The notes beneath the pieces are model-generated. The model made no database searches. It saw nothing but the letters and a program-made list of their open reading frames with translations, and had not been told where the DNA came from. Positions 35,655 to 44,367 of a DNA stretch of 64,000 nucleotides are shown here, one piece after another (the stretch's first letter is position 1; each line of letters starts with the position of its first letter). The stretch comes from CAIXSC01 sp046349935 (GTDB lineage: Bacteria > Planctomycetota > Planctomycetia > Pirellulales > Pirellulaceae): contig JAXMBK010000010.1 in the NCBI GenBank assembly GCA_046349935.1, positions 1-64,000 on the forward strand, in the 5' to 3' direction. The translations under genes were made by a program, and so were the position numbers.

Positions 35655-37037
35655 TTAACTTGGCCGCCGACTTTGGCTCAGCGTGCTGGGGCGGAGCGAA
35701 TCGGCCTTCAATTCCTTCACTCGCGCTTCGATGGCCGAGAGGATCAGGTAGTCGCTGGGGTGCGGCGACTCGAACGCGGGGCTGAGCGGAATGGGGACGT
35801 CGTCCATGCGGTAGACGGTGCCAGGCACGTTGATGCCGTAGCAGGCGACCGTGAACGCGACCGTCGCCGCTCGAGTGGTCGGCGTCTCTTTGGGGTCGAG
35901 CGCCACGTAGGGGATTTTGGCCAAGTGTTCGCGAGCGGGCTGGCTGAAGTTGGCCATGGGGTCGCTGGCGATGATCAGCGCGGCGTCGGCCTCGCGGCGC
36001 GCCAACACGTCCGACGACGTGTACTCGCCCGGATTAAAGCGCGGGTAGCCGCGACCCAAGTTCACGCCGAACGGGTAGCCGGTGCGCCAGGTCACGACGT
36101 TGTCGGCGCCGGTCACATTGCCGTGGCCGCGATTCGGCTTGCAGACGAACCGCGTGTACTTGTTCATGTCGCGGGTGAGTGCGAGCAGCGCCTCGCTGTT
36201 GGCGTGCTTGCCGCGCGTCATGGTGACGCCCATGCCGAAGAAGATGACGCCGAATTTGGCCTTCTTCATGCGGTCCATCAGGTCCTGCCACTTGGCCAAC
36301 GGCACGCCCGTATCCTCTTCGACTTGGACCGGGTCGAGCGGAATGCCTTGGGCCAGACCGCGCAGCGTCCAGAGCGCCTCGAAATCGCGGCGCGGCTTGA
36401 TTTGGATGAAGATATCGGCCGCTTTCGCCGACTTCGTCTTGCGGACGTCGACCACGACGGCCGTCCGATCTTTCCGTCCGTTCGGAACCCAAGTTCCCTT
36501 CGGCATCAGGCTGTACTTGGTGAAGTGGCGCGGGTGACTTTCGGCCGGGTTCGAACCCCAGAAGATGATCATGTCGCCGCGGTTGCGGACTTCGCCTAGC
36601 GTGCAAGTCACTTCGCCCACGCCTTGGAACGCCATCCCCGACGGCCCGTGGCAGACGCTGGTCGTGGTGTCGACGTTGGCGCCGATCCAGTCGGCGATCC
36701 CGACCGCCATCCGCTGCGATTCGATCGTCGTGTCGCTTAGCCCATACACCAGCGGATACTTCGCGTCGGCCAGAATCCGAGCCGCTCGTTCCACCCCCTC
36801 CTGCACCGACGCCGGGCGGCCCTCGATCAAGCACGACGGGCGGTCTTCGACTTCGTGGTTCAGGAACCAAGCTTTGCCGAGCACGCAGGCGCGTTCGGCT
36901 TCGACGATGCGATGGCCGTCGACCTTCAGATCGATGTCGTCGCACGTGCAACCGCAGAAAGTGCAGGTGGCGTCCTTGATCACCTTGAGTTCCGTGGTCG
37001 CAGCCTGGCTGGCATCTTGATTAGCGCTGACGTTCAT
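35655..37037 (-). CDS. fwdB: Formylmethanofuran dehydrogenase subunit B (FwdB/FmdB/FhcB type)
   Basis: A 460-residue protein of the molybdopterin oxidoreductase superfamily. Cys 25, 28, 32 and 51 form a CxxCxxxC-x18-C [4Fe-4S] motif (CTFCGCTCDDI), and C129 in TTSVCHGPSG is the probable metal-ligand cysteine. These fit archaeal FwdB, which binds Mo or W pterin and oxidises formylmethanofuran. In planctomycetes such genes belong to the methanopterin/methanofuran C1 pathway for formaldehyde or formate. Its ATG overlaps the end of the subunit D gene (ATGA). Subunits A and C are not in the window. The retained Fe-S and cysteine residues suggest a redox-active enzyme, in contrast to the metal-free FhcB of Methylobacterium. 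Confidence 0.9.
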   Translation of the reverse strand: MNVSANQDASQAATTELKVIKDATCTFCGCTCDDIDLKVDGHRIVEAERACVLGKAWFLNHEVEDRPSCLIEGRPASVQEGVERAARILADAKYPLVYGLSDTTIESQRMAVGIADWIGANVDTTTSVCHGPSGMAFQGVGEVTCTLGEVRNRGDMIIFWGSNPAESHPRHFTKYSLMPKGTWVPNGRKDRTAVVVDVRKTKSAKAADIFIQIKPRRDFEALWTLRGLAQGIPLDPVQVEEDTGVPLAKWQDLMDRMKKAKFGVIFFGMGVTMTRGKHANSEALLALTRDMNKYTRFVCKPNRGHGNVTGADNVVTWRTGYPFGVNLGRGYPRFNPGEYTSSDVLARREADAALIIASDPMANFSQPAREHLAKIPYVALDPKETPTTRAATVAFTVACYGINVPGTVYRMDDVPIPLSPAFESPHPSDYLILSAIEARVKELKADSLRPSTLSQSRRPS

Positions 37038-37393
37038 GATGGCTTCTCCACCTTTTCCAACGTGACGTCGATCCCTTTGCTGGTCGGCATCCCCGAGCCG
37101 TGTGTGTCGCCGCCCATCAGGCGGCTCGACATATCCCCGTAGGCGAGAAACAGCAGGCCCGGCGGGAGTTCGTCGGCTTTCGCGGCCGTAATGGCAATTT
37201 CAATTCGACCCCACTCGCTGGTCAACTGAACGCGATCCCCGTTGTTCAACCCCAGTCGTTTCATATCGGCCGGCGCGACCTGCAGCGTATGGATTTCCTC
37301 CTGGTAATTCGCCTTGAACTTCCCTTCGCTGATCCCCGCTCCCTGCCGGCTGGTCCGCCCCGGAATGAAGATAAACGTTTCGCGCCCCGACAT
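37034..37393 (-). CDS. fwdD: Formylmethanofuran dehydrogenase subunit D-like protein (molybdopterin dinucleotide-binding)
   Basis: A 119-residue protein with the molydopterin dinucleotide-binding beta-barrel fold: AGISEGKFKANYQEEIHTL, then APADMKRLGLNNGDRVQLTSEWGRIEI and LPPGLLFLAYGDMSSRLMGGDTHGSGMP. In archaeal enzymes this subunit supplies the C-terminal cofactor-binding domain missing from FwdB, so the pair would complete one catalytic unit. Stop overlaps the fwdB start. A dispersed palindromic repeat lies 7-32 bases upstream of its ATG. Confidence 0.85.
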   Translation of the reverse strand: MSGRETFIFIPGRTSRQGAGISEGKFKANYQEEIHTLQVAPADMKRLGLNNGDRVQLTSEWGRIEIAITAAKADELPPGLLFLAYGDMSSRLMGGDTHGSGMPTSKGIDVTLEKVEKPS

Positions 37394-37399
37394 GAGTCA

Positions 37400-37425
37400 C
37401 CCCGTAGAACAGGCTTCCAGCCTGT
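37400..37425 (-). repeat. Dispersed palindromic repeat (second copy)
   Basis: On the minus strand ACAGGCTGGAAGCCTGT at 37409-37425 is followed by TCTACGGGG, matching 9600-9625 in all but one position. The 7-base arms (ACAGGCT/AGCCTGT) form a small hairpin. It lies between gyrB and fwdD. Confidence 0.85.
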
Positions 37426-37456
37426 TAATCGCACCCTCGCCAAACCAGCACCGCCC

Positions 37457-39997
37457 CTACACGTCGAGGTTTCGCACGTCGAGGGCGTGCTTTTCGATGA
37501 ATTCGCGCCGCGGTTCGACCTTGTCGCCCATGAGCACGCGGAACATGTCGTCTGCGGCGCTCGCGTCGCGCATCGAGACTTGCACCAGCGTCCGGTTGGC
37601 CGGGTCGAGCGTCGTTTCCCGCAGCTCTTCGGCGTTCATTTCCCCCAGACCTTTGAAGCGCGTGACGGTCCAGCCTTTTTGACCCGCTTCGCGGACGGCG
37701 CCGGGCAGGCCGCGGAGGTCTTTTAGCGGCAGTTCGTTTTCGCCCCGTCGCAGTACGTACCGCGGCGTCTCGATGCCTGTCCGTTCTTGGGGAATGAGCG
37801 ACTGGATGTCGAACCCCTGCTCGGTCAATTCCTTCAGTCCGCCGTTGATCGTCCGCACCTCGTGCAGTTCCGTGATGTGGACCTGCACCGCGGGCGTCGT
37901 GGGGGCGCCGTTCTCTGCGGGCGCTTCGCCGTTCGTTTCGCCGCTAGCGACGTCGCGGACGGCCAGTTCCTTGCCGGCGGCCGCTTCGGCCGAGTTCAGG
38001 AAGGCGTCGAGTTCGCCGCGCGTCGCGAACCAGTGCTCTTTCCGACCGAGAAAGACGTGGAACACCGGCAAGCGGCCCGAGGCGTCCATGCGCTGCGCAT
38101 GCGACTTGAGGCTGATGCCGCGCTTTTCGAGCGCCACCAGGGCGTCTTCCATGGAGGCGAGGGTGCGGCACAGGCGCGACATCGGCTCGCCGCCGATCTG
38201 ACGACCGTCGTTGGGGTCGAGCACCGCGTCGGCCAACCCGCGCTCTAGCAGCTGACTTTTCATCTGTTCGTCGGTCTGCACGTAGAACGTTTCCTTCTTG
38301 CCGCGGACGCGGAACAAGGGCGGCTGCGCGACGTAGACGTGGCCGTTGGCGACCAACTGGTACATCTGTCGATAGAAGAAGGTCAGCAGCAGCGTGCGAA
38401 TGTGCGAACCGTCGACGTCGGCGTCGGTCATGATGATGACCTTGCTGTAGCGGCGGCGACCCAAGTCTTGCTCGGCGCCGATGCCGCTGCCGATCGCCTG
38501 GATCATGCTTTGCACTTCTTCGTTGGCGAGCACCTTATCTTCGCGCGACTTGTAGGCGTTGATGATTTTGCCGCGGAGCGGCAGGATGGCCTGGTATTCG
38601 CGGAGCCGGCCGCCTTCGGCGCTGCCGCCGGCCGAGTCGCCTTCGACCAGGTACAGTTCGCACTTTTCGACGTCGCGGCTGATGCAATCCCGCAGCTTGC
38701 CGGGCAGTCCGCCGCCGCTGAGCGCCCCTTTGCGTTGCTGCACCAACTCCTTCGCCTTCCGCGCGGCGACTCGAGCTTCCGCGGCGAGCAGCGCTTTTTT
38801 GACGATCGCTTTGGCGGTGCGCGGGTTTTCTTCGAGGTACTTGGCGAGCCGTTCGTTGACGGCCGACGCGACGATGCCTTCGACGTCGTTGTTGCCCAGC
38901 TTGGTCTTCGTCTGACCTTCGAATTGCGGGTTGGGGACGCGCACCGACACGACGGCCGTGAGTCCTTCGCGGAAGTCGTCGCCGGTGGGGACGAGATCCT
39001 TGAACATCTCTTCTTTCTTGCCGTAGTGGTTCAGGGTTCGCGTGAGCGCCGACCGGAAGCCCGACACGTGCGTACCGCCCTCGACCGTATGGATGTTGTT
39101 CACATATGAGTGGAGGTTTTCGGTGAACTCAGACGAGTACTGCAGGGCGATCTCGTACTGGATCGATTCGGCTTCGCCGGCGAAATAGATCACGTCCGGG
39201 TGGAGCGCTTCGCTGGCTCGATTCAGATGCTCGACGAAGTCCAGAATGCCGCGCTGATAGAAGAATTCGGCCCCTTCGTTATTCCGTTGGTCGTGGAACT
39301 TGATCCGCACGCCGCTGTTGAGGAACGCGAGTTCCTGGAGTCGCTTGTGGAGCGTGTCGTACAGGAACTTGGTGACGGAGAAGACGGTGGGATCGGGGCG
39401 GAAGGTGGTCTTGGTCCCGGTTTTGGTCGTCGTACCTACTCGACGCACGGGCCCCTGCGGCACGCCTCGTTCGTACTCCTGTTGGTACACATGTCCTTCG
39501 CGGCACACCTCGACCTCGCACCACTGCGACAGGAAGTTGACCACGGTGACGCCGACGCCGTGCAGACCGCCCGTCGTCTGATAGGCGCCCTTTTCGAATT
39601 TGCCGCCGAACTTGAGCACGCACATGACGCCTTCGAGCGCCGAGACGTCGCGGCCCATTTCCTGCGACAGTTGTTCGTGCCGCGTGACGGGAATTCCGCG
39701 CCCGTCATCCTCGACGGTCACCGACCCGTCGTTGTTCACGACGACGCTGACGTGCTTGGCGTAACCGGCCATCGCTTCGTCGATCGAGTTGTCGACGACT
39801 TCGTACACCAGGTGGTGCAGGCCGCGAATGCCGATGTCGCCGATGTACATCGCCGGTCGTTCGCGCACGTGTTCCAAGTCGGACAAGTGCTGCAAATCGC
39901 TGGCGCCGTAGTCCGCCTCGCCCTTCTTCGGCACGGGCGGCGCCGACTCGTTGGACGGGACGACGGGCGTTTCTTCCGGACGTTGTTCCTCTGTCAT
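37457..39997 (-). CDS. gyrB: DNA gyrase subunit B
   Basis: An 846-residue type II topoisomerase subunit. GHKL ATPase motifs are DNSIDEAMAG, DDGRGIPV and GLHGVGVTVVN; the transducer follows; the TOPRIM domain has EGDSAGGSAEGGRL and DADVDGSHIRT; and the C-terminal end has FKGLGEMN. It is longer than E. coli GyrB (804) because of an insert at about residues 610-740 carrying an Ala/Glu/Thr-rich linker. With GyrA it supercoils DNA using ATP. It is the last gene of the dnaA-dnaN-DUF721-gyrB block. Confidence 0.97.
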   Translation of the reverse strand: MTEEQRPEETPVVPSNESAPPVPKKGEADYGASDLQHLSDLEHVRERPAMYIGDIGIRGLHHLVYEVVDNSIDEAMAGYAKHVSVVVNNDGSVTVEDDGRGIPVTRHEQLSQEMGRDVSALEGVMCVLKFGGKFEKGAYQTTGGLHGVGVTVVNFLSQWCEVEVCREGHVYQQEYERGVPQGPVRRVGTTTKTGTKTTFRPDPTVFSVTKFLYDTLHKRLQELAFLNSGVRIKFHDQRNNEGAEFFYQRGILDFVEHLNRASEALHPDVIYFAGEAESIQYEIALQYSSEFTENLHSYVNNIHTVEGGTHVSGFRSALTRTLNHYGKKEEMFKDLVPTGDDFREGLTAVVSVRVPNPQFEGQTKTKLGNNDVEGIVASAVNERLAKYLEENPRTAKAIVKKALLAAEARVAARKAKELVQQRKGALSGGGLPGKLRDCISRDVEKCELYLVEGDSAGGSAEGGRLREYQAILPLRGKIINAYKSREDKVLANEEVQSMIQAIGSGIGAEQDLGRRRYSKVIIMTDADVDGSHIRTLLLTFFYRQMYQLVANGHVYVAQPPLFRVRGKKETFYVQTDEQMKSQLLERGLADAVLDPNDGRQIGGEPMSRLCRTLASMEDALVALEKRGISLKSHAQRMDASGRLPVFHVFLGRKEHWFATRGELDAFLNSAEAAAGKELAVRDVASGETNGEAPAENGAPTTPAVQVHITELHEVRTINGGLKELTEQGFDIQSLIPQERTGIETPRYVLRRGENELPLKDLRGLPGAVREAGQKGWTVTRFKGLGEMNAEELRETTLDPANRTLVQVSMRDASAADDMFRVLMGDKVEPRREFIEKHALDVRNLDV

Positions 39998-40023
39998 GAC
40001 AATCCCTTTTGCACCTCGCTGTA

Positions 40024-40401
40024 CTACGAGGCGTCCACGCGAAACTTCACGTCGCGAATCTTGCGGTCCGGCAAGCGCCGGGACAAATCGGCGACGATCT
40101 TCTGCTTCTTAAACGTCAATTCCTGGACGAGCACCGAGCTCTGCACGAACACCTGCAGCACGCCGCGAGTCACTTTGCCGACGCGCGACTTGGCCGCCGC
40201 CGCCGCTCCTACGATCTCCTGCCACGCGTCTTGCAACTCCGAGGCGCTCAGCAACTGTCCGTAGCCGCGTCGAGCCATCAGGTCGGCGACCAAGTTGTTG
40301 ATCTTGGCCGGGTCGGGCCGCGCCCAGCGTCGCTGTTGATACTGGAACTGCAAGTCGCGCAGGTCCGCTTCATCAGGCAACGCTTTTCGACGCCGAGCCA
40401 T
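40024..40401 (-). CDS. DUF721 / DciA-like protein
   Basis: A 125-residue protein with an N-terminal charged region and a KH-like DUF721 core (NNLVADLMARRGYGQLLSASELQDAWQEIVG and RGVLQVFVQSSVLVQELTFKKQKIVADL). DUF721 includes DciA, the replicative helicase operator. The location between dnaN and gyrB, where many bacteria have recF and DUF721, fits. The ribosome site AAGGA precedes ATG 40401. Confidence 0.85.
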   Translation of the reverse strand: MARRRKALPDEADLRDLQFQYQQRRWARPDPAKINNLVADLMARRGYGQLLSASELQDAWQEIVGAAAAAKSRVGKVTRGVLQVFVQSSVLVQELTFKKQKIVADLSRRLPDRKIRDVKFRVDAS

Positions 40402-40419
40402 GGTTGGTCGTCCTTGCCC

Positions 40420-41535
40420 TTATCGGTCGCGGGCCATCGGCATGACCACGTAGCCATAACCGTCGTCGGTCAAAAAGAGCGCCGCAGCCTCGGCGCTCTC
40501 CAATTCCAGCGTGAACGTCTTCTCCGCCGCCAAGACCTTCAAAAAGTCGCTGACGTAGCGCGGGTCGAGCGAAATGGAGACGGGCGCCCCCGAGAAGCTC
40601 ACCGGCAGCTCCACGCGCGACTCGCCGACTTCCGCCGCCGTCGCCGTCAGCACCAACGTCCCCTCGCTGAACTCAAACTGCACTCCGCGGCTCTCTTCGC
40701 TCACCACCACCGCCGCTTGGCGGATGGCGTTGAGCAGCGGGCCGACGGCGAGCTGAATTTTTTGGGCGTTGGTGCGATCGGGGAACACATCGCGCCAGCG
40801 CGGGAAGCGGCCTTCGACCAACCGAGCAAAAATCGTCACCCGCTCGTCATGCACCAAAACGTCGTTGCTGCGCGCGGTGATGCGAATCGACGATTCGGGA
40901 TTCGAGAGAGCGCGAGCCATCAACTGAATCGCACGCGTCGGCACGATCGTCGTCGACTCCGCTGCGTGGTGCTGCCCCAGCGAGTTGGCGGGGCCTTCCA
41001 TCTTGGCGAGTCGCCGGCCGTCGGTGCCGACCGCCGTGATCGTGCTCTCGCCGAATTCGAGCAGCACGCCGGCCAGCGCATAGCGACTGCTTTCCGTATC
41101 GGTCGCGAACGCGGTCCGCGCCACCAGCTCGTGGAACAACCGCCCCGACACCTCGTGACACCGCTCCTCCCGCGCCGCCACCAACGACGGAAACTCCTCG
41201 GCGCTCGCCACCGTCAAGCGGAACGTGCTCCGATCCCCCTTCACGACGCTCGACTGGCCGTCGGACGTGAGTCGCATTTGGGAGTCGTTGCATTCCTTGA
41301 GGATGTCCATGAAGCGGCGAACCGGCAGCAAGCAGGCCCCCGGCTGTTCGACCGCCACTTCGGGCAGCTGAATGCGAATGCCCAACTCCATGTCGGTCGC
41401 CATCAGCGCGACGCCGTCGCCGGTCGCTTCGACCTTCACGTTCTGCAGGATGACTTTCGGGGAGCGAGCGGGGGCGACCGACGCAGCGATGCTGAACGCG
41501 GCCAACATCTGGTTGCGGTCAAAGGTGATTTTCAT
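40420..41535 (-). CDS. dnaN: DNA polymerase III sliding clamp (beta subunit)
   Basis: A 371-residue beta-clamp of usual length, beginning MKITFDRNQMLAAFSIAASV and ending with YVVMPMARDR, the canonical end M-P-M-R. The three-domain clamp motif pairs (for example PTRAIQLMARAL, FPDRTNAQKIQLAVG) are present. It tethers the replicative polymerase to DNA. Located 3' of dnaA on the same strand. Confidence 0.97.
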   Translation of the reverse strand: MKITFDRNQMLAAFSIAASVAPARSPKVILQNVKVEATGDGVALMATDMELGIRIQLPEVAVEQPGACLLPVRRFMDILKECNDSQMRLTSDGQSSVVKGDRSTFRLTVASAEEFPSLVAAREERCHEVSGRLFHELVARTAFATDTESSRYALAGVLLEFGESTITAVGTDGRRLAKMEGPANSLGQHHAAESTTIVPTRAIQLMARALSNPESSIRITARSNDVLVHDERVTIFARLVEGRFPRWRDVFPDRTNAQKIQLAVGPLLNAIRQAAVVVSEESRGVQFEFSEGTLVLTATAAEVGESRVELPVSFSGAPVSISLDPRYVSDFLKVLAAEKTFTLELESAEAAALFLTDDGYGYVVMPMARDR

Positions 41536-41829
41536 TTCGACACTTTCTCATAAATCATTAGTAACAGTATTAGGCGTCGAACGTCGGTGCGACCCGCCGG
41601 GGCGTCGTCGCGTTGTAAGTGGTTGTCGTTCGAGCGGATAGGCTTGATGTTGGTCGCTCGGTTCGTCGTGCAAAACTTGTTCAGCGACTGTTCGATCCTC
41701 GTCGGCGCCGTGTTGCGATTCGCGACCCGCTGTCGGATTCGCGCCGCCGTTGTCGACAAACGTGCAAGTTGATGACAAAACGCGACAGCCGTTGGACAGG
41801 TTTTCCCCATTCGTGTGCGTCGCGCAAAG
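41536..41829. other. dnaA-dnaN spacer, candidate replication-origin region
   Basis: A 294-base gap without a convincing gene. It is the standard place to look for oriC. No exact TTATCCACA box was found. The closest matches are TTGTCGACA at about 41752-41760 and TTTTCCCCA at about 41803-41811 (each 7 of 9). It also has a more AT-rich start (about 41545-41575, TTTCTCATAAATCATTAG). Confidence 0.35.
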
Positions 41830-43011
41830 TTACTCCGGTTGTAGTTGTTGCAAGAGGTCGTCGACCGCCTTGCGCAAGTTGGGGTCGGCCGCCAACAGTT
41901 GTTCGGTCTTACGCACCGCATGCAGGGCCGTCGTGTGGTCGCGTCCGCCGAAATGTTCGCCCAATCGATCCAGACTCTCGCCCGCCAGTTGGCGACCCAA
42001 GTAGATCGCCACGCCGCGGGCTCGCACCACCATCTGTTTGCGGCTGGGTCCCTTGAGTTCCGCGGGCTTGATCCCGAAGTACTCCGCCACCGCCTGACTG
42101 ACCGTCTTCAGCGAGAGACTCGGACGCGCACCCCAACGATCGGCGAACTGATCGACGCAGTCGCGGTACGCGGCCGCGCGCGCCGCCAGCGAGGACGCCG
42201 ACGAGCGTGGTGATTCGTCGCGGGTCTTGTCCTCATCGGGCGCGTCGGCGCCAAGCTTCGCGAGCGACCGGACAAACTCGTACAGTTCGGCTGCGGTCGG
42301 CCGCGCGCCCTCCGCGTCGGCTAGACGATCTTGAATGCGGCGCTGAGCTTCCACGGGGAGCGGGAAGCGCAGCTTCTGGGCGAACAGGGTGAGCAGTTGT
42401 TGGCGAGCGGCGGGGCCGGGAGGCTGCAGGGGGATGACGAGTCCCGCTTGCAGGCGACTGGCCAACGGCGCCGAGAGCTCGGGAACTTCCAAGGGGAGCG
42501 AGCCGGCGGTGGCGACGACGGGAATGTTGCGCACTCGACATTCGTCCAACAGCACCAGCAGTTCGCCTTGAGCCGGACCGCGACCGGCGACGGCGTCGAG
42601 CCCATCGAGGACGAAGGCGGGGGAGGCGAGGATGCGGCGGCGGAAGTCGGGCACGCCGTCGGCTTCGATCGCGTGGGCCACCTGACGCACAAAGTCGACG
42701 CCGCTGGCCCAGTAGACGGGCGGCGACTTGGCGGCGACGCTGCGCGGGGATCGCGCCGCGGTTGTGCCGCCCGCGGCGCGGGCGGCCAGCATCCACGCGA
42801 GGTGCGTTTTGCCGACGCCGGCGGGTCCGTACAAGACCAGCGGACTGAACTCGGCGGGCGCCGCGTCGAAGCGTTCGAACGCGACGCGCAACAGGGCCGT
42901 GCCGGCGTCGCCGACAAAGTCGCGCAGCAGGAGCGTCGGTCGCTGTTCTTTACGCAGCGCGCTCGTGGGTTCAGTCCCCCGCCAGGGGATCACAAACAAA
43001 CTGCTGATCAC
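41830..43011 (-). CDS. dnaA: Chromosomal replication initiator DnaA
   Basis: GTG 43011, preceded by GAGGAACGGAG, gives 393 residues; the longest frame reaches 43134 but would overlap the cysteine desulfurase by 80 bases. It has the DnaA AAA+ domain (Walker A GPAGVGKTHLAW, a Walker-B-type FVLDGLDAV, sensor TSRL-like ASRLQAGLVIPLQPP) and the domain IV helix-turn-helix with GGRDHTTALHA that reads DnaA boxes. Domains I-II are short or missing compared with typical DnaA (about 440-470), and the usual DD of Walker B is DG. It opens oriC and recruits the helicase. Confidence 0.93.
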   Translation of the reverse strand: MISSLFVIPWRGTEPTSALRKEQRPTLLLRDFVGDAGTALLRVAFERFDAAPAEFSPLVLYGPAGVGKTHLAWMLAARAAGGTTAARSPRSVAAKSPPVYWASGVDFVRQVAHAIEADGVPDFRRRILASPAFVLDGLDAVAGRGPAQGELLVLLDECRVRNIPVVATAGSLPLEVPELSAPLASRLQAGLVIPLQPPGPAARQQLLTLFAQKLRFPLPVEAQRRIQDRLADAEGARPTAAELYEFVRSLAKLGADAPDEDKTRDESPRSSASSLAARAAAYRDCVDQFADRWGARPSLSLKTVSQAVAEYFGIKPAELKGPSRKQMVVRARGVAIYLGRQLAGESLDRLGEHFGGRDHTTALHAVRKTEQLLAADPNLRKAVDDLLQQLQPE

Positions 43012-43054
43012 GCGACTCCGTTCCTCAAAATGCGACTTCAAAACGCGGCCGACA

Positions 43055-44257
43055 TCATAGTCGATGCGCGTCGGAAAGACGAGGCGGCGCGGCGTATTTT
43101 CGAGCCTCGGCGCGTCGTCGCAAGTCGTTGACAATTTTTAGGATGCGATCTGCTGCGTCGTCGACTTCCGCGGCCGTCGTTCCCAGTCCGACGCTGAACC
43201 GCAACGCGGCGTTCAAAACAGGCTGCGAAAGACCCATGGCGCGGAGCACGGCCGACGGCTCGCTGGCCCCGCTTTGGCACGCCGGGCCGCTCGAACAAGC
43301 CACGCCGGCCCGATCGAGCGCCAACAGCAGCGATTGCCGGTCGCAGCCGAGGAAGGCCGCGTTCAGCACGTGCGGCAAGCGCGGCGCTCCGAGCCCCGCG
43401 ACGACCACCTCCTCCGCCCCCGCCGTCAATCGCGCCTCCAGCTGATCGCGGCGAGCGGCCAAGTGTTCGGGCGCGGACGCGCCTTGGTCCAGGTACCGTT
43501 CAAACGCCGTGGCAAAGCCGACCGTCAACATCACCGACTCGGTGCCCGGCCGCAGCCCCAGTTGTTGGGTTCCGCCCCACAGCCGCGGCGTCGGGACGAC
43601 CCCTGGTCGCAGCAGCAGTCCACCGACTCCAACCGGCCCGTGCAATTTGTGGGCGGTGAACGTGAGGGCGTCGAGCTGCAGTTGGCGGAAGTCGAGCGGC
43701 GTTTTGCCGACCGCTTGGACCGCGTCGCAGTGCATTCGCACCCCGCGCCGCCGACACAGCTCGGCGATCTCCGCGATCGGTTGCACGACGCCCGTCTCGT
43801 GGTTGCCGTACTGGATGCTGACGAGTCGCGCGTCGGGAGTGAGCAGGTTCTCGAGGGCGTCGAGTTGCACGCGGCCCTGGACGTCGACGGGCGCCGATTG
43901 GCAGTCGAAGCCCCGCAGTCGGAGTTGCCCGGCGGCGGCCAGCACGCTGGGATGCTCCACCGCCGACACAATCACGCGCCCCGGCGGTTCGCCGACGAGT
44001 CCGAACAGGGCCAAGTTATTCGACTCGGTCCCGCCGCTGGTGATCACCAACCGTTCGCCGTCCACCGCTTCGATGTCGGCGCCCAGACGCCGGGCGAGCC
44101 GCGCGCGGGCGTCTTCGAGCAGGCGTCGAGCGGCTTGACCCGCTTGATGGAGACTGGCCGGGTTGCCGCGGGCGTCGAGTGCGGCGGAACGCATGACGTC
44201 GGCGACGACCGGGTCGAGCGGCGTGGTGGAGCAGTGGTCGAGATAGAGGTAGTTCAT
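43055..44257 (-). CDS. Cysteine desulfurase (NifS/IscS-like)
   Basis: A 400-residue PLP aminotransferase-V protein: LYLDHCSTTPLDP start, TSGGTESNN, H-x-x-V in EHPSVL, the PLP lysine in FTAHKLHGP, and the persulfide loop GVACSSGPACQSG. It removes sulfur from cysteine for Fe-S cluster and other sulfur pathways. The lack of nearby iscU/R genes leaves the exact isozyme unassigned. dnaA begins 43 bases downstream. Confidence 0.93.
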   Translation of the reverse strand: MNYLYLDHCSTTPLDPVVADVMRSAALDARGNPASLHQAGQAARRLLEDARARLARRLGADIEAVDGERLVITSGGTESNNLALFGLVGEPPGRVIVSAVEHPSVLAAAGQLRLRGFDCQSAPVDVQGRVQLDALENLLTPDARLVSIQYGNHETGVVQPIAEIAELCRRRGVRMHCDAVQAVGKTPLDFRQLQLDALTFTAHKLHGPVGVGGLLLRPGVVPTPRLWGGTQQLGLRPGTESVMLTVGFATAFERYLDQGASAPEHLAARRDQLEARLTAGAEEVVVAGLGAPRLPHVLNAAFLGCDRQSLLLALDRAGVACSSGPACQSGASEPSAVLRAMGLSQPVLNAALRFSVGLGTTAAEVDDAADRILKIVNDLRRRAEARKYAAPPRLSDAHRL

Positions 44258-44367
44258 CGTGCGCCGCGAGCGGGTCGAGTGAATTTGGCTTTTCCCGTTG
44301 CGGGACTACCGGTAAGATTCGCTGCTTGTCCAACGAGGATCAAGGGCCAAGGAAGGAACAGGACGCG

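Noticed and set aside
41536..41829. A confident oriC call
   Set aside because: No exact DnaA box (TTATCCACA) is present in the spacer; only two 7/9 matches. Kept as a candidate only.
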